Below, one piece after another: positions 24,122-31,685 of a DNA stretch of 35,888 bases. Below the pieces are notes generated by a model. It was given only the letters and a program-made list of their open reading frames with translations. It had not been told where the DNA came from and made no database searches. The position numbers and the translations under genes are program-made. Source of the stretch: Aphodousia sp048520025 (GTDB lineage: Bacteria; Pseudomonadota; Gammaproteobacteria; Burkholderiales; Burkholderiaceae_F). Position 1 is the first letter of the stretch, and each line of letters opens with the position of its first letter. The stretch lies in the NCBI GenBank assembly GCA_048520025.1, contig DBFZTP010000032.1, forward strand, positions 1 through 35,888, written 5' to 3'.

Positions 24122-24562
24122 TTAGTCGTCCGCCTTTTGACAGTCCTTACAAATGCCGTAAAGACAAAGCGTATGGTGTTGAAGTTCAAAGCCAAAGCGC
24201 TTGGCAATTTCTTTTTGACGGCGCTCGATATCAACGTCTACAAACTCTTCAATGTGTCCGCACTTCACACAAACCAAATGGTCATGATGCTCTGGTTCAC
24301 CCAATTCGTAGCTTGCCGTTTCTACATCAAAGTGATGACGGCGAATGAGACCGGCAACTTCAAACTGAGAAAGCACGCGATAAACCGTCGCTAATCCAAC
24401 GGGATCGCCCCCTTCATCTTTGAGCATAGAGAAAACATCATCTGCTGTTAAATGACGATTATCACTGGCGGCTGCTTTTTGGAAAAGCTCCAAAATACGC
24501 AAACGCGGCACCGTTACCTTTAACCCCTTGTCTTTTAACTCGGTCTGATCAAAACTCACCAC
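24122..24562 (-). CDS. fur: Ferric uptake regulator Fur
   Basis: A 146-residue metal-dependent repressor. It has the N-terminal winged helix (K-V-T-V-P-R-L-R-I-L-E-L-F, then G-L-A-T-V-Y-R-V-L at about 56-64), the H-H-D-H-L-V-C-V-K-C-G metal-binding segment with C98 and C101, and C-terminal C133, C138 and C141. With Fe(II) it represses iron-uptake genes. The start is GTG (24562 or the next codon) with GAGG 5 bases before it. The divergent bamE gene and convergent recN are its usual neighbours in betaproteobacteria. I saw no convincing Fur box in the 179 bases between fur and bamE. Confidence 0.96.
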   Translation of the reverse strand: MVSFDQTELKDKGLKVTVPRLRILELFQKAAASDNRHLTADDVFSMLKDEGGDPVGLATVYRVLSQFEVAGLIRRHHFDVETASYELGEPEHHDHLVCVKCGHIEEFVDVDIERRQKEIAKRFGFELQHHTLCLYGICKDCQKADD

Positions 24563-24741
24563 ATTGTCCTCAAAAAACGAAATTAAGATTCATAAACCTT
24601 TATCTTACCTGTTGAAACAATATTTTGCCCTCTGGAAGTTGTCAGAAAGTGCGAAATTGTTCCTTAAGTATAGGCGCAGAGAGAACGATTAGTTTATCAT
24701 TGAAGGGTTAATGTTTTAATGAACAGACTTGGTTTCAATCT

Positions 24742-25257
24742 ATGCTTAAGAAAAGTCTTTTGCTCGGTACTGTTGGCGTCATGACGATCGGTTTGAGCGG
24801 TTGCTCAACGATCGAAAATCAGTGGAATGCCTTCAATGAATGGTGGCAACCCGGTAAGGCCATCACCTCCGTGATTAATCCTTATCGTCCAGACATGCAA
24901 CAAGGCAATTTGGTCACTCAAGAAATGATTGAGCAGCTTCACGTCGGCATGACGAAGTTGCAAGTGCAATTCTTATTGGGCGTTCCTTTGTTGCGTGATA
25001 TGTTCCATCAAAACCGTTGGGACTATGTCTATTACTTAAACCCACGCTTTGGCGATCCGGAGCGCCGTCGCTTAACGGTTTTCTTCGATGAAAACGAACG
25101 TTTGCAAAAGTATGAATTCACCCCGATGCCGAGCGAAACGCTCGCTGACCAAATTATTTTGGATAAAGACGGTGCAGAATTTGTCAGTAGCGACGATGTA
25201 ACCGTGGTCGACCAAGATCAACAAATTCAAAAAGACATCGAGCAGTCTGCTCGCTAA
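24742..25257 (+). CDS. bamE: Outer membrane assembly lipoprotein BamE
   Basis: A 171-residue lipoprotein of the BAM complex, which inserts beta-barrel proteins into the outer membrane. The signal peptide ends in a lipobox L-S-G-C with lipidated Cys21. The SmpA/OmlA fold (about 50-120) shows L-H-V-G-M-T-K-L-Q-V-Q-F-L-L-G-V-P and W-D-Y-V-Y-Y. An acidic tail of about 45 residues follows the domain. Divergent from fur; the zapB-like and zapA genes follow on the same strand within 32 and 15 bases. Confidence 0.95.
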   Translation: MLKKSLLLGTVGVMTIGLSGCSTIENQWNAFNEWWQPGKAITSVINPYRPDMQQGNLVTQEMIEQLHVGMTKLQVQFLLGVPLLRDMFHQNRWDYVYYLNPRFGDPERRRLTVFFDENERLQKYEFTPMPSETLADQIILDKDGAEFVSSDDVTVVDQDQQIQKDIEQSAR

Positions 25258-25289
25258 ACAACACACTCCACTCTAAGGATTGAATAAAG

Positions 25290-25526
25290 ATGCAACAAAA
25301 GCTTGAACTCTTAGCCGATCGCATTCGCGCCTTAATTCAAGAAGTCAATGATCTTCGTGCTCAAAATGAAGAATTGCAAAATCTTTTGATTCAAAAAGAT
25401 AACGAAGCCGGTTTGACGAAGACGGAAACGCAAGAAGCGATCGAACGCTTGGATGCTTTGATCCGTTCTATTGAAAAGACCCAACAAACCGTCACCAGCG
25501 AAGAAACTCCGACGGCCACGTTCTGA
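25290..25526 (+). CDS. Small coiled-coil protein upstream of zapA (ZapB/TIGR02449-like)
   Basis: A 78-residue protein that is almost entirely a coiled coil (heptad pattern from L5 to about residue 70: L-x-x-L-A-D-R-I-R-A-L-I-Q-E-V). Proteins of this kind precede zapA in many proteobacteria and are thought to work with ZapA in Z-ring organisation, as ZapB does in E. coli. AAGGA lies 10 bases before the ATG. The name is given by size, fold and context only. Confidence 0.75.
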   Translation: MQQKLELLADRIRALIQEVNDLRAQNEELQNLLIQKDNEAGLTKTETQEAIERLDALIRSIEKTQQTVTSEETPTATF

Positions 25527-25541
25527 TAAGGGCCTTTGACG

Positions 25542-25871
25542 ATGAGCACGCGTAACACTTTAACTTTGACGATCATGGGACGTGACTACCGCCTCTCGGT
25601 AGCCCCGGAAGAAGAAGCCAACTTAAAGGCTTGTGCTGTCATGGTCGAGAAAAAGATGCAAGAGATTCACCAACCCGGTCGTGTCTTCTCGCCTGACTCC
25701 GTTGCTGTTTTAGCCGCTCTTCGTATTGCGTATGAAAACTTACTCCAACGCCAAGAGGTTGAGGAAGTCAATCGCGCAGTTGCCAAGATGAATCAAACGG
25801 CTTCGGACATTGACAATTTAATTGCTTTGTGTGACACCACGCTAAGCAGTGAAGACAAACCTGCTCAATAA
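25542..25871 (+). CDS. zapA: Cell division protein ZapA
   Basis: A 109-residue FtsZ-binding protein that bundles FtsZ filaments in the Z ring. N-terminal T-L-T-I-M-G-R-D-Y-R-L-S-V-A-P-E-E-E is typical, followed by a C-terminal coiled coil (about 60-100). The ATG at 25542 is used; a TTG two codons upstream is in frame. 15 bases after the coiled-coil gene; likely one operon with bamE. In many proteobacteria the 6S RNA gene follows zapA; here only 65 bases with a terminator follow. Confidence 0.94.
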   Translation: MSTRNTLTLTIMGRDYRLSVAPEEEANLKACAVMVEKKMQEIHQPGRVFSPDSVAVLAALRIAYENLLQRQEVEEVNRAVAKMNQTASDIDNLIALCDTTLSSEDKPAQ

Positions 25872-25894
25872 TTGAGAAGATCTTTGTTTTTATT

Positions 25895-25920
25895 ACGCCA
25901 CGTTTTTGTGGCGTTTTCTT
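25895..25920 (+). terminator. Intrinsic terminator after zapA
   Basis: A 7-bp stem (ACGCCAC 25895-25901 with GTGGCGT 25908-25914), 6-base loop, then a T-rich tail. Confidence 0.85.
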
Positions 25921-25936
25921 TAAAAGGTTGAACACC

Positions 25937-26644
25937 ATGGTTCAAAAATTTCGCCCCTTAAACGATGAAGATATTAATCGTTTGGATGAATTACTTGCCA
26001 CAACGCCGGAAGATTTTGATACGTTTGATGTCAGCATGCTTGACGGCTACCTGTCTGCCATTGCGCTCTTAAATCCCGCATTGGAAAACGAATCGGACTG
26101 GTACCCGTACATCTTTGATATCGATGGGCGTGACAGCCAAGTTGATGAGCCCGAAACCGTGCATCAACTCATCATGCAACGCTACCAAGAAATCGTTGCT
26201 TACCAAGCTCAACGTCACTTCTATAACCCCATCATCTTCCCGTTGGAAGACGATGACGAGCAACCGATCCTGACCAAAGAAGGGATTGTCGCTTTAGCTC
26301 CCTGGGCCACGGGCTTTTATGCCGCATTGAGCCAATTCTCCGATCGAGTGGAAGTCACCGATGCAATCGAAGCCAACCTTTGTAAGATTCATCGTCATTT
26401 GGAACTCGATCCCGAAGACGAAGACTACGAACAAAACCAAGCTCTTCGTGCAGAAATTGAAAAAATGACGCCGCTCAAGAACTTGGAAGAAGCCATGGTC
26501 AACATGATGGAAGGCGTTTTGGAAATTGCTCGTCTTAATCGCCCGAATAAGCCGATCAGCCGAGAAGAACCCAAGGTCGGTCGTAACGATCCGTGCCCGT
26601 GCGGTTCCGGCAAGAAGTACAAACAATGTTGCGGCAAAAATTAA
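25937..26644 (+). CDS. YecA/UPF0149 family protein with C-terminal SEC-C metal-binding motif
   Basis: A 235-residue protein: a helical UPF0149/YgfB-like domain (about 5-190; F-D-V-S-M-L-D-G-Y-L-S-A-I near the start) and a C-terminal SEC-C zinc motif G-R-N-D-P-C-P-C-G-S-G-K-K-Y-K-Q-C-C-G, like that at the end of SecA. YecA proteins bind SecB or ribosomes through this motif in E. coli; the exact role is unclear. The ATG at 25937 is chosen, with AAAGG 9 bases before it, over a TTG three codons upstream. It starts soon after the zapA terminator and ends in its own. Confidence 0.92.
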   Translation: MVQKFRPLNDEDINRLDELLATTPEDFDTFDVSMLDGYLSAIALLNPALENESDWYPYIFDIDGRDSQVDEPETVHQLIMQRYQEIVAYQAQRHFYNPIIFPLEDDDEQPILTKEGIVALAPWATGFYAALSQFSDRVEVTDAIEANLCKIHRHLELDPEDEDYEQNQALRAEIEKMTPLKNLEEAMVNMMEGVLEIARLNRPNKPISREEPKVGRNDPCPCGSGKKYKQCCGKN

Positions 26645-26667
26645 TTTTTAACGCAACTATCGTTGAG

Positions 26668-26700
26668 AAACAGGATCCTTCGCGATCCTGTTTTGTTTTT
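26668..26700. terminator. Terminator between the YecA-like gene and mnmC
   Basis: A 10-bp stem (AAACAGGATC 26668-26677 with GATCCTGTTT 26684-26693), 6-base loop, followed by T-rich sequence. The minus-strand flank is also suited to ending mnmC, whose stop lies at 26700. Confidence 0.85.
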
Positions 26701-28628
26701 CAGGAATTTTTCTCGAGAATCTCTTCTTTGATACGTTGACGCATCAATCGTCGAGCACCGATCCCCTTGATCGTTGGAGCATCCAAAATCATAGCTTCAT
26801 CGGTCATTTCAGAGGCCAACACTTCTGAACATAGTGCCGACATCGACACACCACGAGAGCCCATGGCGGTCATCACCCAAAGCCCCGGAATCAGAGGGCC
26901 TTTTTCATAATCTACACGTGAGACATTATCTCTGGCAACAGCTAACCATTGGGTTTCATTGCAAACACCTCCCACAATCGGGACTCTCCCGGCACCTACT
27001 GCTCGTGCGCCACAATAAGCTCCCGTTACTACACAAGGCGTCGGATTTTTAAGAATCGTTTCAAGCTTGGAAAGGTTAGCCTCATGGGCCATATTTTCTG
27101 TCCAAGGGCCCTTTTGCGGCAATTCATAAGTCGCACCAATACCGCTATAGCCATCTTTCATGCGGACAATGTAGCCTTCGCCTGAGACCGGAATTTGCAG
27201 CCCCTCAAGATCCGTATCACGTAAAAGCGTAATGCGACCTTTAAGCGCATCAATGGCCATGTGTTGATATGGCTCTAATAGTCGAGCAGAGTCACCTGCG
27301 CAAGCAATGACGACATCGCTTGCCTCATCAATGACTTCACCAAATTCACCAATCAAGCGCCAACCGATCTCTGTGGGTTCGATACATCGCACTTCAGTAT
27401 TGCCTCGATAAGGCACGCCCGAAGCCGACATCAACGCACGACAATAGGCCCCGACTCTCACCATCCCTGCCATCGGAAACCACCAACCGCCACGTTGAAG
27501 TGCTAAGCCGGCTTTTTCAGAAGCGCTCTCTTGGTCGATGAGTTGAGCATAGTCTTTAGGCATTGCAAACGGCAGAGCCTTATCTTTGGCTTCGTGCCAC
27601 TCGCGCTCAATGGTTTCACTATGGGCCATTTGAAGGCAACCGGTATCGCTAAAGAGCTCTTCGCCTGTCAACGCCTCTAAGTACTTTAAACGGTTTCTCG
27701 TGGTTAAAAAGCCTTGACGGGATAATCGGGAAAGCAAATTGTCGTCGCGAGAGTAGTGAGGATGGAGAATCCCCCAGGCAAGTGCGCTCGCTGCCGCTCC
27801 CGGCACAGGAGCGGCGTCCACAACACGGACTTTAAGGCCACGTTGCGTTAATGCGTAAGCCGCATTAGCGCCAGACAGTCCCCCTCCAATCACAATCACA
27901 TCTCGGATTAGGCGAGTGTCAACACAACGCGTACGAGGAGCTTTCATTTCACCCAAAAGGCGTTCGGATTTTTTACCAAAACCTTCCAGTCGGTTCAACT
28001 CAAAACCGGCTCGCTCGAGGGCTCGACGAACGTGCCCTGCCGTGCACCACGTTGTCACACAGGCACCCTGACGAGCCTTTCGAGCCAAGGTCATCAACAA
28101 GCGATCGTTCCACATGGCTTTGTTTTTGTTCGGTGCAAAACCGTCCAAATACAAAGCATCGTAGTGAAGAGAAAGTTTAGGAGCGATCTCATCACTATCG
28201 TGGAAAATCAACGTGAGTTTTACTCGCCCATCGTCAAAATCGATCGTATGAAAACCAGGGATGCGAACGGGCCACTTATTGGCTAATTCTTTTGCAAGTT
28301 CTGCCACCTCGGGCGCAGCAAAGCGCACGAGTTCATCACTTGAGACGGGATAGCGTTCAATAGAGACAAAATGCAGTCGTTGAGTGCGGTTGGGATCTTC
28401 ACGCCAGGCTTTTAGCGTTGCCAAGAAATTCGTTCCTAAACCAAACCCATTTTCCAAAATCGTGAAAATAGACTTGTTGGCCCAACGGCGAACAATTTCG
28501 CCTTGCGCCAAGAAAACGGCACACGCCTGCCCGTACGCCCCGCTTCGCGTAGCGTAGATATCACCAAAAGCCGGCGCATAGGGCTTACCGTCTTCAAGTG
28601 TGACTAAGGCAGGAGCGATCTTTTCCAT
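26700..28628 (-). CDS. mnmC: Bifunctional tRNA mnm5s2U biosynthesis enzyme MnmC
   Basis: A 642-residue fusion that finishes mnm5s2U34 in tRNA. The N-terminal SAM-dependent methyltransferase domain has E-N-G-F-G-L-G-T-N-F; the C-terminal FAD oxidoreductase domain starts near residue 247 with V-I-G-G-G-L-S-G-A-N-A-A-Y and has the W-G-I-L-H-P-H-Y segment. The oxidoreductase removes the carboxymethyl group, then the methyltransferase adds the methyl. The frame reaches 28682, but an ettA terminator hairpin occupies that stretch, so the ATG at 28628 (M-E-K-I-A-P) is taken; its ribosome site is weak. tusA, also used in U34 thiolation, is elsewhere in this window. Confidence 0.95.
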   Translation of the reverse strand: MEKIAPALVTLEDGKPYAPAFGDIYATRSGAYGQACAVFLAQGEIVRRWANKSIFTILENGFGLGTNFLATLKAWREDPNRTQRLHFVSIERYPVSSDELVRFAAPEVAELAKELANKWPVRIPGFHTIDFDDGRVKLTLIFHDSDEIAPKLSLHYDALYLDGFAPNKNKAMWNDRLLMTLARKARQGACVTTWCTAGHVRRALERAGFELNRLEGFGKKSERLLGEMKAPRTRCVDTRLIRDVIVIGGGLSGANAAYALTQRGLKVRVVDAAPVPGAAASALAWGILHPHYSRDDNLLSRLSRQGFLTTRNRLKYLEALTGEELFSDTGCLQMAHSETIEREWHEAKDKALPFAMPKDYAQLIDQESASEKAGLALQRGGWWFPMAGMVRVGAYCRALMSASGVPYRGNTEVRCIEPTEIGWRLIGEFGEVIDEASDVVIACAGDSARLLEPYQHMAIDALKGRITLLRDTDLEGLQIPVSGEGYIVRMKDGYSGIGATYELPQKGPWTENMAHEANLSKLETILKNPTPCVVTGAYCGARAVGAGRVPIVGGVCNETQWLAVARDNVSRVDYEKGPLIPGLWVMTAMGSRGVSMSALCSEVLASEMTDEAMILDAPTIKGIGARRLMRQRIKEEILEKNS

Positions 28629-28638
28629 GGCAACTAGC

Positions 28639-28674
28639 AAAAAGGCGCCATTCCGTTTCCGGTCTGACGCCTTT
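28639..28674 (-). terminator. Intrinsic terminator after ettA, just upstream of mnmC
   Basis: Minus-strand hairpin: AAAGGCG (28668-28674) pairs with CGCCTTT (28641-28647), with an inner CCG-GAAA-CGG tetraloop hairpin, followed by a T run. It starts 12 bases after the ettA stop and lies before the mnmC ATG. Confidence 0.8.
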
Positions 28675-28686
28675 AGTCCCAAGCGA

Positions 28687-30351
28687 TTAACGCGTTAAGG
28701 GTTTGAAACGAAGACGGTGCGGTTGAGCTGCTTCTTCGCCCAAGCGCTTGCGCTTATCGGCTTCGTATTCGGTGTAGTTACCGTCAAAGAACACCACCTT
28801 GGAATCGCCTTCAAAGGCCAAGATGTGCGTTGCGATACGGTCCAAGAACCAACGGTCGTGAGACGTCACCATGGCGCAGCCTGCAAATTCAAGCAAGGCG
28901 TCTTCCAAAGCGCGCAACGTTTCAACGTCAAGGTCGTTAGACGGTTCGTCCAACAACAAGACATTGCCGCCCGACAACAAGGTCTTAGCTAAGTGCAAAC
29001 GACCACGTTCACCACCGGAGAGCGTGCCCACCATCTTTTGTTGATCGCCACCCTTAAAGTTAAAGCGACCGAGGTAAGCACGAGAAGGCATTGAGAACTT
29101 ACCGACTTGGAGAATGTCTTGACCGTCAGAGATCGCTTCCCAGGCAGTCTTGTCGTTCGGTAACGAATCACGCATTTGGTCTACGGCACTGATCTTGACC
29201 GTCGGTCCAATATTGATGGCTCCGCTATCGGGTTGTTCTTTACCCAAAATCATCTTAAAGAGCGTGGACTTACCGGCACCGTTAGGACCGATCACACCAA
29301 CAATGGCTCCGGGCGGAATCTTGAAACTTAAGTCATCAATCAACAAACGATCGCCAAAGCCCTTACTCACGTTATTGAATTCAATCACGTTGTTGCCTAA
29401 GCGCTCGCCCACCGGAATAAAGATTTCATTGGTTTCATTACGAGCTTGGTATTCGTAGCTCGACATTTCTTCAAAGCGAGCCAAACGAGCCTTACTCTTG
29501 GCTTGGCGGCCCTTGGCATTTTGACGAACCCATTCCAATTCGTGCTTAATCGCCTTCATGCGAGCATCTTCTTGACGCTTTTCAATTTCAAGACGCTTTT
29601 CTTTTTGATCCAACCAAGAAGAGTAGTTACCCTTCCAAGGAATACCTTCACCGCGGTCCAATTCAAGAATCCACTCGGCAGCGTTATCCAAGAAATAACG
29701 GTCGTGGGTCACAGCGACCACGGTACCGGGGAAGCGGTGCAAGAACTGTTCCAACCATTCCACACTTTCTGCGTCCAAGTGGTTCGTCGGTTCGTCCAAC
29801 AAAAGCATATCGGGGCCGGAGAGCAATAAGCGGCACAAAGCTACACGACGCTTTTCACCACCGGAGAGATGAGCAATCTTTGCGTCCCAAGCAGGTAAGC
29901 GCAAAGCGTCAGCGGCGATTTCCATTTGAGTTTCAGCATTGGTGCCGGCAGCGTTAATGATGGCTTCTAAGCGAGCTTGCTCGGCAGCCAAGGCGTCGAA
30001 GTCAGCATCGGGATCTGCGTAAGCTGCGTAGACCTCGTCCAAGCGAGCTTGAGCTTCCATAATTTCGCCCATACCTTCTTCAACGGCTTCTCGAACAGTG
30101 TGTTCAGGATTTAATTGCGGTTCTTGGGGAAGGTAGCCGATCTTGATGCCCGGCATCGGAATGGCTTCACCTTCAATGTCGGTATCGACGCCTGCCATGA
30201 TCTTAAGAAGCGTGGATTTACCGGCCCCGTTTAAACCCAAAACACCAATCTTGGCGCCCGGGAAAAAGGACAAGGAAATATCTTTGAGAATTTGACGCTT
30301 GGGCGGAACAATCTTGCCCACGCGATTCATCGTAAATACGTATTGAGCCAT
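28687..30351 (-). CDS. ettA: Energy-dependent translational throttle protein EttA
   Basis: A 554-residue ABC-F protein with two ATPase domains that binds the ribosomal E site and regulates the first elongation step according to energy state. Walker A boxes G-L-N-G-A-G-K-S-T (39-47) and G-P-N-G-A-G-K-S-T; signatures L-S-G-G-E-K-R-R-V and L-S-G-G-E-R-G-R-L; Walker B L-L-L-D-E-P-T-N-H-L-D and L-L-L-D-E-P-S-N-D-L-D. Opening M-A-Q-Y-V-F-T-M-N-R-V-G-K is typical of EttA. Intact. Codon choice is restricted, suggesting good expression. The kinase-like gene lies 61 bases upstream on the same strand. Confidence 0.97.
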   Translation of the reverse strand: MAQYVFTMNRVGKIVPPKRQILKDISLSFFPGAKIGVLGLNGAGKSTLLKIMAGVDTDIEGEAIPMPGIKIGYLPQEPQLNPEHTVREAVEEGMGEIMEAQARLDEVYAAYADPDADFDALAAEQARLEAIINAAGTNAETQMEIAADALRLPAWDAKIAHLSGGEKRRVALCRLLLSGPDMLLLDEPTNHLDAESVEWLEQFLHRFPGTVVAVTHDRYFLDNAAEWILELDRGEGIPWKGNYSSWLDQKEKRLEIEKRQEDARMKAIKHELEWVRQNAKGRQAKSKARLARFEEMSSYEYQARNETNEIFIPVGERLGNNVIEFNNVSKGFGDRLLIDDLSFKIPPGAIVGVIGPNGAGKSTLFKMILGKEQPDSGAINIGPTVKISAVDQMRDSLPNDKTAWEAISDGQDILQVGKFSMPSRAYLGRFNFKGGDQQKMVGTLSGGERGRLHLAKTLLSGGNVLLLDEPSNDLDVETLRALEDALLEFAGCAMVTSHDRWFLDRIATHILAFEGDSKVVFFDGNYTEYEADKRKRLGEEAAQPHRLRFKPLTR

Positions 30352-30412
30352 ATCTCGTATCTGCGGTTAGTCATTAAAAAAGTCGGCGTTTAACACAAAC
30401 GCCGAAGGAAAA

Positions 30413-31090
30413 TCAGTGCTCGCCAAACTTGTTATCGCCCGGCTTTTTCTTCATACCGAAGTAGCCTTGCAACTTCCACTTTTGACGCCAGTATTGCGCC
30501 TCTTCAAAACGAGCTCGGCGTGCTGCCGTCATCGTTTCCGGATGCCATTCAAGCCACTTTTTATAAACGCCACTCATGTCAACCAATTCAACGATGTGAC
30601 GCCAAGAAGCAGGCATCCAACCGGTTAAAAGAGAGGCTTGGAAGTCAATCAACAAGGGCTTGCCTTCGGGTGAAACCAACCAGTTACCCGTCCCGCGCGT
30701 ATCCAAGTGCACAACACCTCGCATATGAACGGACTCCAAGAGTGCTTCCATTTCCTCAAGAAACTCTGAAGAAATCTCTTCGGGCTTGAGGCGTCCAAGA
30801 GAGCGCCCCGGTAAAAAGCGAATGGCAATAGCCGTTGAATCAATGGCAAAGCTCTCGTGAGCCACACCATCAATGCCTTTAAGTTGACGCAAAATTTTTA
30901 ATTCATGTCCAAGCAAAAAAGGCGCCAAAAAGGTTTTCACCCAAAAGCTGCGGCTTGAGAAATCCTTCACCGTCCACTCTTGACCGTTAATCGTCACGCA
31001 AGAAACGCAAGCATTGGCAGCTCGTCCATCACGCAATAGGCGCGTGGGAGCTTGTTGCATCTCGGTGCGGGTAAAAACCTTCTCAGACAT
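30413..31090 (-). CDS. Protein-kinase-like protein (RIO/Kdo-kinase-like fold)
   Basis: A 225-residue cytoplasmic protein with the pattern of a kinase fold: K42 in T-V-K-D-F (ATP lysine), E63 in H-E-L-K-I-L-R-Q-L (helix C glutamate), H128-L-D130 with N136 (catalytic loop, one residue longer than the usual H-x-D-x4-N), and D149 in L-L-I-D-F (metal-binding, DFG-like). The N-lobe is short, as in RIO and Kdo kinases. The substrate is unknown. ATG at 31090 is chosen, with GAGGG 9 bases before it. It starts 14 bases after the stop of the 125-residue gene, so the two form an operon. Confidence 0.75.
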   Translation of the reverse strand: MSEKVFTRTEMQQAPTRLLRDGRAANACVSCVTINGQEWTVKDFSSRSFWVKTFLAPFLLGHELKILRQLKGIDGVAHESFAIDSTAIAIRFLPGRSLGRLKPEEISSEFLEEMEALLESVHMRGVVHLDTRGTGNWLVSPEGKPLLIDFQASLLTGWMPASWRHIVELVDMSGVYKKWLEWHPETMTAARRARFEEAQYWRQKWKLQGYFGMKKKPGDNKFGEH

Positions 31091-31104
31091 GCTTGTTACC
31101 CTCA

Positions 31105-31482
31105 TTAGGGCATTTGAATCTTGTTGGCCGTAGCAGCGAAACCGGCATCGCCCGGCGTCACAATCTTGCTGGCGGCTTGCTTGCGCATTTCTTCAAGCTT
31201 AGCGATCGTTTCTTGAACACCTTGCTTGGCAGCTTCGCCGTAAGCTTCAACAGCTTCACCCAACGTAGCGGCCTTAATTTCAAAGTTGATCGGCAACGGA
31301 CCCATTTGCGTCATGATTTGGGTTTCGCCCAAATAAATCACTTCACGCGTCAAATCACGGTCACCATCCTTGGTGATCGGCGTCAAAACACGAATGGAAC
31401 CGATCTTACGATCCGTCACCACTTCTTCACGCACTAAAGCAGACACATCCATCTTGGCATCCATTTGTTCCAAATCAGCCAT
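31105..31482 (-). CDS. Conserved-looking 125-residue protein of unknown function
   Basis: I do not recognise this protein. It has no signal peptide or membrane segment. Residues 15-70 look like a beta-rich domain (I-G-S-I-R-V-L-T-P-I then R-E-V-I-Y-L-G-E-T-Q-I-M-T-Q-M-G-P-L-P-I-N-F-E-I), and 72-105 a charged helix (L-G-E-A-V-E-A-Y-G-E-A-A-K-Q-G-V). A strong ribosome site (GAGAGGA) lies 4 bases before the ATG. It is first in an operon with the kinase-like gene. The codon choice resembles that of well expressed neighbours, suggesting it is abundant. Being a partner or substrate of the kinase is possible but only a guess from position. Confidence 0.75.
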   Translation of the reverse strand: MADLEQMDAKMDVSALVREEVVTDRKIGSIRVLTPITKDGDRDLTREVIYLGETQIMTQMGPLPINFEIKAATLGEAVEAYGEAAKQGVQETIAKLEEMRKQAASKIVTPGDAGFAATANKIQMP

Positions 31483-31629
31483 TTTATCCTCTCAAAAAAG
31501 ACAAACTCCCCCGTTTTCTTCAATCCAAAATTGAAGAAATTCAAGGGCATTTCTAAAAAACTTTCTACGACTGTTATTGTACCGATATTGCGCTATTTTT
31601 CAGGCGGTTTGACGCTTTGTTACTTTACG

Positions 31630-31664
31630 AAAAAGGCCTACTCAACAATTCTCGAATAGGCCTA
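31630..31664 (-). terminator. Intrinsic terminator after murJ
   Basis: Minus-strand stem of 10 pairs with one mismatch (around AGGCCTA/TAGGCCT, 31635-31644 with 31654-31663) followed by five T residues; 22 bases after the murJ stop. Confidence 0.85.
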
Positions 31665-31685
31665 TGTAAGCAAAGACTCATCTCG

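Noticed and set aside
25872..25936. 6S RNA gene expected after zapA
   Set aside because: Only 65 bases are available and they are occupied by a terminator.
31465..31659. A 64-codon frame on the plus strand before murJ's end
   Set aside because: It overlaps the start of a convincing gene and the murJ terminator, with no ribosome site.
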